NCBI GenBank assembly: GCA_910587865.1
Contig: CAJUNX010000005.1
Location: forward strand, 214 to 36,471
DNA from: an uncultured Roseburia sp.
Lineage (GTDB): Bacteria; Bacillota; Clostridia; Lachnospirales; Lachnospiraceae
Length of the DNA stretch: 36,258 bases
Direction: 5' to 3'
Shown: in pieces, positions 25,710-33,406 of the stretch
Layout: each line of letters starts with the position of its first letter
Position numbering within the stretch: position 1 is the stretch's first letter
Notes under the pieces: model-generated
What the model was told of the DNA's origin: nothing
What the model saw: the letters and a program-made list of their open reading frames with translations, nothing else
Databases searched by the model: none
Program-made: the position numbers and the translations under genes

Positions 25710-26672
25710 TCAGAATCCAAGATCCCGCAGCCACTCGCTGCACAGCTCTCCCCAGTGGGTAATATGCGGAATGTCCATCCCCAGGTCATTATGACCGTCC
25801 GCCATGGCAAGACCATGTACACCCGGCTGGAAAATATGCAGCTCATAGGGAATTCCCGCATCCTGCAGCGCTTTTGCCAGACACATCCCGTGTCTTCCGT
25901 CATCGCTTAACGTCTGCCAGATAAACATGGGCGGCGTGTCATAGGAAATATTTTTCTCGACCGCAAGATACATCCGTTCCCTGCCGCTCCTTCCCATCTT
26001 CGGGTTTTCTATATTGCTCATAAACGGTTTTGGAAAGGAAACCTCCGACATCGCACCATATCCAGCTACAACCGCATCCATTCTGGAGGAACAGCGCTCA
26101 ACCGGATCCTCTGACACCGGATCCCCGTCATCCGGATGCGTCGCACAGTTTCCCGCCAGCATACCGCCTGCCGAAAAACCCATCGCCGCGAATCTGTCTC
26201 CCAGACGCCACTCTTCTTTCCTGTTTTTGAGAATCCGTATCGCCCGCTTCATATCCGCGATTGCGTCAAACCTGGTATAAGGCTCCAGCCGGTATGCCAG
26301 AACCGCCGTATTAAAACCGGCTTTGTGGAAATAATACGCAACATTGATTCCCTCCGAACCGGTACGCCAGGAAAAACCGCCGCCGTGCGCGACAAGAATC
26401 GTCCCCTTCGGCGTTTCCGACTCCGGCGCAGGGAAAAAGACAAGATACGGATCCTCCTGAAGCGGTGTCTTTGACGCGTCAAAGCCCGGCGCCCCGCCTT
26501 CCCACAACAGCGTCTTATAAAACGGCTCCAGCGCCTGTCTCCATATTTTCAGATTCCTCTCAATATCCAGCGTTCCGTCTTTCTTTTTATGCCCTGCGAT
26601 CGGAAAAATTGCCGCATCCGTCCTCACCGCCTGTTCCAGTAATTCCACATTTTTCAAATACTGTTCCTGCAT
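25710..26672 (-). CDS. Carbohydrate esterase-type alpha/beta hydrolase (HSL/BD-FAE-like)
   Basis: A 320-residue hydrolase of the hormone-sensitive-lipase-like group. It has the oxyanion motif HGGG (96-99, LVAHGGGFSW) and nucleophile elbow GFSAGG (Ser167). A probable catalytic Asp lies in LSDDGRHG and the catalytic His in GVHGLAMADG. There is no signal peptide. CGGAGG lies before the ATG. It leads the four-gene minus operon of glycan-modifying enzymes, of which one is now a pseudogene. Such enzymes remove acetyl or feruloyl groups from plant oligosaccharides; which group it removes here is not visible. TATAGT near 26718 could be part of its promoter, possibly regulator-dependent because no good -35 is seen. 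Confidence 0.87.
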   Translation of the reverse strand: MQEQYLKNVELLEQAVRTDAAIFPIAGHKKKDGTLDIERNLKIWRQALEPFYKTLLWEGGAPGFDASKTPLQEDPYLVFFPAPESETPKGTILVAHGGGFSWRTGSEGINVAYYFHKAGFNTAVLAYRLEPYTRFDAIADMKRAIRILKNRKEEWRLGDRFAAMGFSAGGMLAGNCATHPDDGDPVSEDPVERCSSRMDAVVAGYGAMSEVSFPKPFMSNIENPKMGRSGRERMYLAVEKNISYDTPPMFIWQTLSDDGRHGMCLAKALQDAGIPYELHIFQPGVHGLAMADGHNDLGMDIPHITHWGELCSEWLRDLGF

Positions 26673-26916
26673 AAAAATATCCTCCGTTCCATGTAATCCG
26701 TTTCTCTGTACGAATTGACTATAGCATCCGGAGGATATCTTTTCTTATGAAATTGTATACGATTCTCACAAATTTGGCACAACCCGGCAGTGCTTTTTAT
26801 CACAGGCAGTGATAATTCCCTTTTGCCGGCAGTGTTTGCAGCAGCGGTGGTCGTTCTTTCACTGGCCGCAGCACATTTCGTTTTCAGAAAAGCCGAGATA
26901 ATAATGAGAATTTCTG

Positions 26917-28722
26917 TTATCCCATATCTTCAACATGTAAAACGTACGACAGGCGCATTCTTTCGTTTTTTTCCAGCGAATACTTCTCTGTATATTCTTC
27001 AAACAGTTCCTTATACAGCTCGTTCCTCTCTTTGACATTCCGTGCATATTGATGTAATGCGTGCTCGTCTGTTTCGGATGCCATCTGTTCCTCCGCTATG
27101 TTGGAACAATGCTTCGCGATACGCTCCAGGGAAGTGATCATATCCGTAAGCTCCATGCCGAGCTCCACAGAGCATTTCCCCTTTCCCAGTCTCCTGCTAT
27201 GGTTCTTTCGGATCTCTTTTTTTATCCGGCTGATCACATCTGCAAGCGGATCAATCCGAAATGCCATCTCTTTGTCCCCGTGTATAAAACAGGAAACCGT
27301 ACATTCCACGATCTCGCAGGCTGCCTCATAGATCAGCCATGCTTCGGCAGCCGCTTTCTTTGAAAATTTTTCTTTGCTCTTATACAGCTTCTTCTGCGCG
27401 AATGCGATGCCTTTTGTATAATCGGATATCCTTTCAAAATCCGTAATGCACCTGCTGAGTTTCCGGATGGTTTTGCTGTCCTGTTCAGAGAGCGGCTTTG
27501 CGGACAGTCTTGTCAGATAGGACGACAGCTCGTCTTCCCTGACATCTACCTCCTGCTCAATGTCCATCACTGTCTGCACTGCATTTTCATCATATTTTTC
27601 CTGTATGAATACACATAAATTCATTGCCTTTAAGATAAGCTGCGCCATATCACACACCGCATTTTTACATTGCGCAACCGCAAACGCAGGTTTTTCCAAA
27701 AATCTTTCGTCCAGCGCTTTTCCCGACGTCTCCAGCGTTTCGTTCTCTGACTGCGGAATCGTAATATATGCGAGCTTTACCAGCAGTTCCGAAGCGGGAA
27801 GCAGCACGATTGTCGCGACAATATTAAACAAACTGTGTATCACTGCAATAACCGCACCGTTTGCCGTATCCGACAGAAAATCAAAATGCACAAAATGATT
27901 CGTGACATAAAATACCGCCATAAATACAAGTGTACCTGTCAGGTTAAAATAAAGATGTACCAGAGATGCCCTTCTTGCATTCCTGTTTGCCCCCACGCCG
28001 GAAAGCAAAGCCGTGACACAGGTTCCGATATTCTGCCCCATGATCACCGGAAGCGCTGCTCCCACCGTTACGCTTCCGGTGGCGCACATCGCCTGCAAAA
28101 TACCGACAGACGCAGAAGAACTCTGAATCACTGCCGTCAGCACCGCTCCGACGATCATACCTAAAACAGGGTTTTCAAACGCCGTAAAAAGCGAGGTGAA
28201 TTCCGGTACGTTTGCAAGCGGCTTTACCGCGCTGCTCATGGTTTCCATTCCGAACATAAGCACTGCAAACCCAATCAGAATCGTTCCCACATCATTCTTT
28301 TTCGGATTTTTGATAAACATCACCAGTATCACACCGATGAGCGCCAGTATCGGGGAAAAGGACGTGGGTTTCAGAAGTTTTATAAAAAAATTCCCGCTTT
28401 CGATACCGGAAAGACTTAGAATCCACGAGGTAATTGTCGTACCGATATTTGCCCCCATGATCACGCCGACCGCCTGCGAGAGCTTCATAATGCCGGAATT
28501 GACGAACCCCACTACCATAACCGTTGTAGCGGAGGAAGACTGAATCACCGCTGTCACGCCTGCCCCAAGCAGAACAGCCTTCGCGGGATTATTCGTCATG
28601 CGCTCCAGTACCTGCTCCAGCCTGCCGCCCGCCATCTTAGACAGGGCGTCTCCCATCGTTTTCATTCCATATAAAAATAATGCCAGGCCGCCAATCATTG
28701 TCAGCAATCCAAAGAAATCCAT
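26917..28722 (-). CDS. Na+/phosphate cotransporter with PhoU-like tail
   Basis: A 601-residue membrane protein of the NptA/PF02690 family. Residues 1-310 hold the two inverted transport repeats, each with the signature QSSSA (AVIQSSSATTVM and AVIQSSSASVGI). Residues 350-560 form helical PhoU-like domains with regulatory roles in phosphate transporters. GGGAGGAG precedes the ATG by about 10 bases. The protein imports phosphate with sodium, or exports it in some bacteria. It is monocistronic here. Repeats resembling PhoP boxes upstream suggest induction when phosphate is scarce. Confidence 0.95.
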   Translation of the reverse strand: MDFFGLLTMIGGLALFLYGMKTMGDALSKMAGGRLEQVLERMTNNPAKAVLLGAGVTAVIQSSSATTVMVVGFVNSGIMKLSQAVGVIMGANIGTTITSWILSLSGIESGNFFIKLLKPTSFSPILALIGVILVMFIKNPKKNDVGTILIGFAVLMFGMETMSSAVKPLANVPEFTSLFTAFENPVLGMIVGAVLTAVIQSSSASVGILQAMCATGSVTVGAALPVIMGQNIGTCVTALLSGVGANRNARRASLVHLYFNLTGTLVFMAVFYVTNHFVHFDFLSDTANGAVIAVIHSLFNIVATIVLLPASELLVKLAYITIPQSENETLETSGKALDERFLEKPAFAVAQCKNAVCDMAQLILKAMNLCVFIQEKYDENAVQTVMDIEQEVDVREDELSSYLTRLSAKPLSEQDSKTIRKLSRCITDFERISDYTKGIAFAQKKLYKSKEKFSKKAAAEAWLIYEAACEIVECTVSCFIHGDKEMAFRIDPLADVISRIKKEIRKNHSRRLGKGKCSVELGMELTDMITSLERIAKHCSNIAEEQMASETDEHALHQYARNVKERNELYKELFEEYTEKYSLEKNERMRLSYVLHVEDMG

Positions 28723-28774
28723 CTGACCACACTCCTCCCAAAGACTTTTCTTATTCTTAAGGATATCCGGTCAA

Positions 28775-28814
28775 TGTAAAATCTAAAAGATAGTTTACGT
28801 AAAATCTGTGTAAA
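28775..28814 (-). promoter_or_regulatory. Pho-box-like direct repeats upstream of the phosphate transporter
   Basis: On the minus strand TTTACA (28809-28814) and TTTACG (28798-28803) are spaced 11 bp apart, one helical turn, and a third TTTACA lies at 28775-28780 (23 bp on, about two turns). This matches the TT(A/T)ACA direct-repeat pattern with 11-bp period known for PhoP in Bacillus. They lie 50-90 bp before the start codon. Confidence 0.5.
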
Positions 28815-28844
28815 ATTGCGCGTCGGCCCGGCCGTTTTCTCCCT

Positions 28845-29387
28845 TTACGATCTCCCCGTATTCCGCTCCAGCGACTGCAGAACTGTAATCACCGGCACGA
28901 TCAGAATCCCGCAGAAAAAATTGCTGACGCCGTGAATCGCGTCGTAGGGCAGCCCGGAGACGATCCAGGCAAGCGTTCCCTTCAGACTTAAGCCGAACAG
29001 TATGGCCTGCACCGGTGCGTACAGCGTTCCGAACAAAAAGCCGTGCGCCGCACAGACCGTCATATACACAAGCGGCCGGATCTTTTCCGGCATCCGCCCG
29101 GGGAGCAGCATCACCGCCCCCCAGAGAACGGTCCACACGTACAGATACGGGATCCACCACGCCGCAAATCCGCAGAAGATCCCGTTCAATATCACATATG
29201 TGTAAATCGGATAAAGCGCCTTCTTCCGATAGACAACCGTAAATGCAATCGTAAAGACACCGAGCAGGTGTATATTCGGCGCCAGCTCCATCAGAAGCTT
29301 TGAGGCGTACATCAGGGCCCCGAGCATCCCGAATACGGCGATCTCGCGGACCGTAAGCCTCCTGCCCCCCTGAGCCGTCCGGCGCAT
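28845..29387 (-). CDS. ECF transporter S component, probable corrinoid uptake
   Basis: A membrane protein of about 180 residues with roughly six helices, the size and layout of an energy-coupling-factor substrate-binding subunit. Typical segments are MLGALMYASKLLMELAPNIH near the start, YPIYTYVILNGIFCGFAAWW, and AAHGFLFGTLYAPVQAILFG. The energising module (EcfA/EcfT) is not in the window and is normally shared. I prefer ATG 29387, but its ribosome site is weak and an earlier start overlapping the DUF4430 gene is possible. It lies about 22 bp after the DUF4430 lipoprotein gene and behind a cobalamin riboswitch, so cobalamin or a related corrinoid is the likely substrate. Family assignment is good; substrate is inferred. 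Confidence 0.82.
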   Translation of the reverse strand: MRRTAQGGRRLTVREIAVFGMLGALMYASKLLMELAPNIHLLGVFTIAFTVVYRKKALYPIYTYVILNGIFCGFAAWWIPYLYVWTVLWGAVMLLPGRMPEKIRPLVYMTVCAAHGFLFGTLYAPVQAILFGLSLKGTLAWIVSGLPYDAIHGVSNFFCGILIVPVITVLQSLERNTGRS

Positions 29388-29409
29388 GCCGCCAAAACGG
29401 CCGGCGCTG

Positions 29410-30039
29410 TTATTCCACCTGGAGCGCATAATGACCGCCGTCCGTGATGTCCGTCGCGCTGACGCTCTCCGTCGCATAGTCCTCTCCGACATAAAATGCC
29501 CAGTACACGCCGTCCGTATCGTAGTCCGCCGTGATTCCGTTCACTGTTTTTACAAAAAGTCCGTATTCGCTCTCTTCCCCCTCGATCAGTCCGAGCTCCA
29601 CGAGCGCGTCCCCGACCGTCTTCTGGTCGGTGTGCACCTCAAACTCCGTCACACTGCCGTCCGGCGCCGTCACCGAAAGGGTAAATACGGTACTGCCGGT
29701 CCCGACCACCTCAGGCGCTTCATCGTCCGCCCCGGCTGCCGCATCGTCCGCTCCCGTCTGTGCGTCCGCAGCTCCTTTGGCTTCCGGACGTTCCGTGCCA
29801 TCCTGTATGCCGGACGCATCGGGATCTTTTCTGCCCTCTTCCGTCGTATTCGCAGATCCGGCTTCGGCCGATGTGCCCTGCCCCTCTGCCCCGGCCTGCG
29901 CGCCTGCACCGGCTTCATTTCCCGTGCCGGCGTCCGCACCTGTTTTTCCATTACATCCGGCTGTAAAGAACGCGACCGCCACTGTCAGCGCCATACAAAG
30001 GACGAATGACAATTGTCTCTTTTTCTGTTTCGTCTTCAT
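29410..30039 (-). CDS. DUF4430 lipoprotein, probable cobalamin-binding surface protein
   Basis: A 209-residue lipoprotein. The signal peptide ends in lipobox FTAGC (Cys29). A low-complexity Ala/Gly/Glu/Asp linker of about 80 residues tethers the domain. The C-terminal 85 residues form a DUF4430 domain (TVGDALVELGLIEGEESEYG, VNGITADYDTDGVYWAFYVG), related to the C-terminal domain of intrinsic factor and transcobalamin. ATG 30039 follows AAAGGAG; upstream codons belong to the riboswitch. With the ECF S component and the cobalamin riboswitch it suggests capture of a corrinoid at the surface and hand-over to the membrane transporter. Confidence 0.85.
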   Translation of the reverse strand: MKTKQKKRQLSFVLCMALTVAVAFFTAGCNGKTGADAGTGNEAGAGAQAGAEGQGTSAEAGSANTTEEGRKDPDASGIQDGTERPEAKGAADAQTGADDAAAGADDEAPEVVGTGSTVFTLSVTAPDGSVTEFEVHTDQKTVGDALVELGLIEGEESEYGLFVKTVNGITADYDTDGVYWAFYVGEDYATESVSATDITDGGHYALQVE

Positions 30040-30164
30040 GCTATTGTCTCCTTTGATCTTCAGATTCTCCCTGTCCGCTCCATGACCGGCGCTCGCGGCC
30101 CGCCTGACACTTCCTCTGTTTCCTCCGGCATTCTCACACCGCCCTCGCAAAAACATCACAGAGG

Positions 30165-30378
30165 AATCGTCGGCCCCGTTTCCGGGATCATCGGACAATG
30201 TGTTCTGACTGCCCGGATATTTCGACTCGGCACGCGTGCAGACCGCCTTCTCGGAGCATGGCTCCAATGACGTTTCCCCGCGCTGTGGCGGACGCGGGTA
30301 AGGTTTGCACAGGATCAGTGCCTCACGGCGACGGGCTCGTACAGGATTTTCACCTGTTTCCCCGGACAGCCCGGAATC
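30165..30378 (-). promoter_or_regulatory. Cobalamin riboswitch
   Basis: The minus strand reads GGGGAAACAGGTGAAAATCC followed by TGTACGAGCCCGTCGCC, matching the cobalamin-riboswitch core (GGGAA..GGTG.AA.TCC...AC..GCCCG.C.C). About 110 bases later AGTCGAAATATCCGGGCAG is a degenerate B12-box-like element (30205-30228). The following GC-rich stems toward the DUF4430 ribosome site probably form the expression platform. Corrinoid binding should shut off the DUF4430/ECF operon. The 5' core is convincing; the exact 3' limit is not. Confidence 0.85.
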
Positions 30379-30379
30379 T

Positions 30380-30408
30380 ATCTTAGTCGTTTTCGGACGC
30401 TCCGTCAA
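30380..30408 (-). promoter_or_regulatory. Promoter of the riboswitch-DUF4430-ECF transcript
   Basis: On the minus strand TTGACG (30403-30408), a 17-bp spacer and TAAGAT (30380-30385) lie just before the riboswitch. The spacer from here to the next gene's promoter (about 30410-30580) shows nothing I can name. Confidence 0.75.
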
Positions 30409-30583
30409 GTTTTTTCGACAAACAACAGCTGCCGGACTTCAGCGGACTTATGCTGACACCCCCCTCTCAGGTTTCACCGGCCGGCTTCTTTTTGCTCCCG
30501 TTTCTGAATTGTTTGCCCCTTGAAAACCAGTCTGTAAATATGCATCATTCATGTCTGAAAACGTTCTGGCTATGTTTCACAAA

Positions 30584-30612
30584 TTGAAATATACACCTGG
30601 ATAATATATAAT
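30584..30612 (+). promoter_or_regulatory. Strong promoter of the DUF5301 lipoprotein
   Basis: TTGAAA (30584-30589), a 17-bp spacer and a perfect TATAAT (30607-30612), with the start codon 30 bp downstream. A short 5' leader is expected. Confidence 0.85.
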
Positions 30613-30641
30613 GAAACTATAGATTGAGGAGGATCCTAACC

Positions 30642-31583
30642 ATGAAAAAGAAATTATACCGTATTGTTTGTTTATGCAGCCTTGTTTTAATTATGTTGTG
30701 TGCATGTGGAAAAGAAGACCAGGGGAATCCAGTCAGATTGCCGGCCAGAGAGGATATTGTATCGATCGGTGTTTCTGACGGTGACAAATATGCTATGTCG
30801 CCAAACACGGAAGCTGAAGCTGCAGAATTTATGGACGAATTTTTATCTATGCTAATGGATATGGAAATAACCAGTCGGCAGTCGGTCAATGATGTACCGG
30901 TCGGCAAAGATTTTATTACGATCAATATAAATTGCGACGGAGTGGCCGGAACGACTCTTTTTTACTACACAGATAAAGGAACCGAATATGTAGAACAGCC
31001 ATATCAGGGCATTTATAAACCGACACCCGCTTTCGGTAATTGTATCACTGAAATGCTTGCTTCGGCAGATCATACGCCGCTAATGGTAACATTTCAGGCA
31101 TCGGTAATTGAAACGACGGATGATTCAATCATAGTAAAGCCGGCAGATGGTTCTTTGGAGCTTGATTCCGCAGATAAGTTTCATGTATCAAACAAAGAGA
31201 ACCTTCAATTGCAAATTGGAGATTTAGTAGAAATTAGTTATAACGGAGAAATACTGGAATCATATCCTGCACAATTAGGAGAGGTTTATGAAATTACCGT
31301 AGTAGAGCAGACAGAAGCAAATGCCATGTGGGATAGAATACCTATGGTAAGAATAGATGGTAAATTATACTATGATACCGGGAGAGAAAGCATCATGGAT
31401 GCACGTTGCGGCACTATGGATGGGGAAATAACATCAACTGTCGATGGAACTGAAATTCCAACAGAAGATCATCAGTCTAATTTTGGAAGCGGATTTGGTT
31501 ATCAGTATGGAGCAGACGATACAATAGAGATTTATATGAATGAAAAGTGGTTTGTCTTTGAATACAGAAAAGAATCTGAATGA
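30642..31583 (+). CDS. DUF5301-type lipoprotein
   Basis: A 313-residue secreted lipoprotein of unknown function. The lipobox is LCAC (Cys22). Residues 35-130 look like a DUF5301 domain (REDIVSIGVSDGDK, TSRQSVNDVPVGKDF, VEQPYQGIYKP). A middle OB-like segment (VTFQASVIETTDDSIIVKPA, LQIGDLVEISYNGE) and a C-terminal region (VRIDGKLYYDTGRE, GTMDGEITSTVDGTEIPTED, YQYGADDTIEIYMNEKWFVF) follow, both patterns frequent in clostridial cell-surface lipoproteins. AGGAGG sits seven bases before the ATG. The gene is alone on the plus strand, with its own promoter and a downstream hairpin, and is AT-richer than its neighbours, so it may be an acquired single-gene unit. Confidence 0.8.
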   Translation: MKKKLYRIVCLCSLVLIMLCACGKEDQGNPVRLPAREDIVSIGVSDGDKYAMSPNTEAEAAEFMDEFLSMLMDMEITSRQSVNDVPVGKDFITININCDGVAGTTLFYYTDKGTEYVEQPYQGIYKPTPAFGNCITEMLASADHTPLMVTFQASVIETTDDSIIVKPADGSLELDSADKFHVSNKENLQLQIGDLVEISYNGEILESYPAQLGEVYEITVVEQTEANAMWDRIPMVRIDGKLYYDTGRESIMDARCGTMDGEITSTVDGTEIPTEDHQSNFGSGFGYQYGADDTIEIYMNEKWFVFEYRKESE

Positions 31584-31609
31584 GAGAATCAACGATAGAT
31601 CAGGCAGAT

Positions 31610-31650
31610 TTAATGTTTCAGGCAGCTGCTCAAATTGCCTGAAACATTAA
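31610..31650 (+). terminator. Stem-loop after the DUF5301 lipoprotein
   Basis: TTAATGTTTCAGGCA and TGCCTGAAACATTAA form a perfect 15-bp stem with an 11-base loop 26 bp after the stop codon. No T-run follows, so it may act as an mRNA stabiliser or a weak terminator. Confidence 0.55.
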
Positions 31651-31723
31651 GAACCGTATGAATACACAGGTTAATGCAGGCTGATAAGCAGCGGGAATGC
31701 TTTTCCGAAAAGGGTGTAATTTT

Positions 31724-31768
31724 AGCAGAAAACACCCCTCCGTCCGAAACGAAGGGATGTTTTCTGCT
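31724..31768 (-). terminator. Stem-loop downstream of the phosphofructokinase gene
   Basis: AGCAGAAAACATCCC and GGGGTGTTTTCTGCT (minus strand) pair over about 15 positions allowing one G-T. TAAAATT follows instead of a proper T-run. It lies past the duplicated 3' end and is the first plausible stop signal for that transcript. Confidence 0.45.
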
Positions 31769-31794
31769 CTGCCTGCCGCTCTGGCATATGTTTT

Positions 31795-31917
31795 ATGCTT
31801 TGGGCCGATCACGATATGACACGGCTGTCCCGTGCCCCTCACCGACATCCGTATTTAATGCTCCATATCGATCACGATATGACACGGCTGTCCCGTGATC
31901 ATCACCGACATCCGTAT
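31795..31917 (-). repeat. Two tandem 63-bp copies of the phosphofructokinase 3' end
   Basis: The last 63 bases of the gene, including the TAA, are repeated directly downstream. The copy at 31855-31917 would read IRMSVMITGQPCHIVIDMEH and stop; the copy at about 31795-31854 reads IRMSVRGTGQPCHIVIGPKH with more changes and no stop in register. The gene's own end reads TPVMITGQPRHIVIDMEH. Both copies lie beyond the stop codon and are not translated as part of the enzyme. Confidence 0.9.
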
Positions 31918-33150
31918 TTAATGCTCCATATCGATCACGATGTGGCGCGGCTGTCCCGTGATCATCACCGGCGTCAGCTCCGCCTGAATCAGCGGCCGGA
32001 TATAATTTACCAGCTGCTCACTGACATAGGTCCCGTCCTCCGTGATCCACTCCAGCGGGACTTTTTTCTCGATATTCGCAATCTTATGTACATCGTAGAG
32101 ATCCGTCGTACAAATGTAGGGATCACCGGACACGCGCGTTAAGATCACGACCTTCCCGGTCTCCCCCTCAAACGCTGCTTTTACCGCAGAACCGCCGACC
32201 TGATACGCCTCGGTGATATCGACGCGCGAGGTCAGATGTCCCGCACACCGCTGTAAGGTCGCCAGCTCGATCGGTCTTGACTTGCAGCCGAACCGCTCAC
32301 TGACAAGCATGGAGAGATAGCGCGCCGTACCGCTTAGCTGCTTGTGGCCGAACGCATCCACGTATTCCGTGTGATTCGTGAGCTCAAAGACATATTTTCC
32401 TTCCGCCGTCCGTATGCCCTCCGACACGGCGATGACGATAGAATTCTTTTTCCCGAGCAGTGCTCCGACTTTCTCCAGAAACGCGTCCACGTCAAACGGC
32501 AGCTCCGGCAGATACAAAAGATCCACGCCCTCGCAGTCCTCGCATCTCGCGAGCGCCGCCGCGCCGGTCAGCCAGCCCGCATTGCGTCCCATGATCTCGA
32601 TGATCGTCACACTTTTCACGTCGTACACCAGTCCGTCGCGAATGATCTCCTTTGACACGGACGCGATAAACTTTGCGGCGCTGCCGAATCCGGGCGTGTG
32701 ATCAGTCACAGCCAGATCGTTGTCGATCGTTTTCGGCACTCCCATAAACCGGATCTCACTGTTCATTAAAATCGCATAATCCGACAGCTTTTTGATCGTA
32801 TCCATGGAATCATTTCCGCCGATGTAAAAGAACGCCGTAATCCCGTACTCCTCCAGAATCTCAAAAATCCTGTCATACAGCTCCCGGTTCTCCCCAATCT
32901 CCGGCAGCTTGTAGCGGCAGGATCCCAGAAACGCGGACGGCGTGCGCTTTAACAGTTCAAGATCCAGATCCGACCGGATCTTCTCGTCCATATCCACGAT
33001 CTTTTTTTCCAGGAATCCCTGGATCCCATGCCGCATCCCGTATACTTTTCCTGCACCGAGATCCTTCGCCGTCTTGTACACCCCTGCAAGACTCGAATTA
33101 ATCACCGCAGTCGGTCCTCCCGACTGCCCCACAATTACGTTACCCCTCAT
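31918..33150 (-). CDS. Phosphofructokinase, probably pyrophosphate-dependent
   Basis: A 410-residue enzyme that phosphorylates fructose 6-phosphate in glycolysis, in the cytoplasm. The nucleotide/PPi loop is GQSGGPTAVIN (8-18), followed by GGNDSMDT (111-118). The catalytic motif is PKTIDNDL (139-146), in which lysine replaces the glycine of ATP enzymes (PGTIDND); this and the Asn-Asp in GGND point to PPi as donor. MGRNAGW follows in place. AAAGGAGG lies before ATG 33150; a longer frame to 33210 runs into the leader. Its 3' end is duplicated downstream. The reaction direction may be reversible, as is usual for PPi-type enzymes. Confidence 0.92.
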   Translation of the reverse strand: MRGNVIVGQSGGPTAVINSSLAGVYKTAKDLGAGKVYGMRHGIQGFLEKKIVDMDEKIRSDLDLELLKRTPSAFLGSCRYKLPEIGENRELYDRIFEILEEYGITAFFYIGGNDSMDTIKKLSDYAILMNSEIRFMGVPKTIDNDLAVTDHTPGFGSAAKFIASVSKEIIRDGLVYDVKSVTIIEIMGRNAGWLTGAAALARCEDCEGVDLLYLPELPFDVDAFLEKVGALLGKKNSIVIAVSEGIRTAEGKYVFELTNHTEYVDAFGHKQLSGTARYLSMLVSERFGCKSRPIELATLQRCAGHLTSRVDITEAYQVGGSAVKAAFEGETGKVVILTRVSGDPYICTTDLYDVHKIANIEKKVPLEWITEDGTYVSEQLVNYIRPLIQAELTPVMITGQPRHIVIDMEH

Positions 33151-33205
33151 AGATCTGCCTCCTTTAAAAAATCTGATACGCTGCCCGTCATCACAGCGTG
33201 CATTT

Positions 33206-33233
33206 ATCATAGCACGGAAACAGCGGAAAGCAA
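33206..33233 (-). promoter_or_regulatory. Candidate promoter of the phosphofructokinase gene
   Basis: On the minus strand TTGCTT (33228-33233), a 16-bp spacer and TATGAT (33206-33211), about 56 bp before the start codon. The -10 is good, the -35 partial. Confidence 0.55.
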
Positions 33234-33320
33234 AGGCTTTGAGACGAACACAAAAGAATCTTCCCGTTTTTCAAAAAAATATTCCGCAAAAAACTCCGCA
33301 ATGACGTTTCCGCCCGGAAA

Positions 33321-33372
33321 AATAAAAAAAGCCCGCTGCCCCACAGCCCGTGATTCCTCTGTGTTGCAGCGG
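33321..33372 (-). terminator. Rho-independent terminator of ilvC
   Basis: On the minus strand CCGCTGC/GCAGCGG with an inner CACAG/CTGTG forms a long stem followed by CTTTTTTTATTTTT, 35 bp after the ilvC stop. A textbook terminator. Confidence 0.92.
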
Positions 33373-33406
33373 TTCTTTTCCCACACGATATGTTCTTAAA
33401 AACGGA

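Noticed and set aside
26797..26815. TTATCAC/GTGATAA hairpin as terminator of the phosphate transporter gene
   Set aside because: The stem is only 7 bp and no T-run follows in the required direction.
30040..30408. N-terminal extension of the DUF4430 protein by about 120 codons
   Set aside because: The extension reads through the cobalamin riboswitch; ATG 30039 has a good ribosome site followed by a signal peptide.
31630..31898. Short frames on both strands downstream of the phosphofructokinase
   Set aside because: They are produced by the duplicated gene end and the hairpin region; no start signals.
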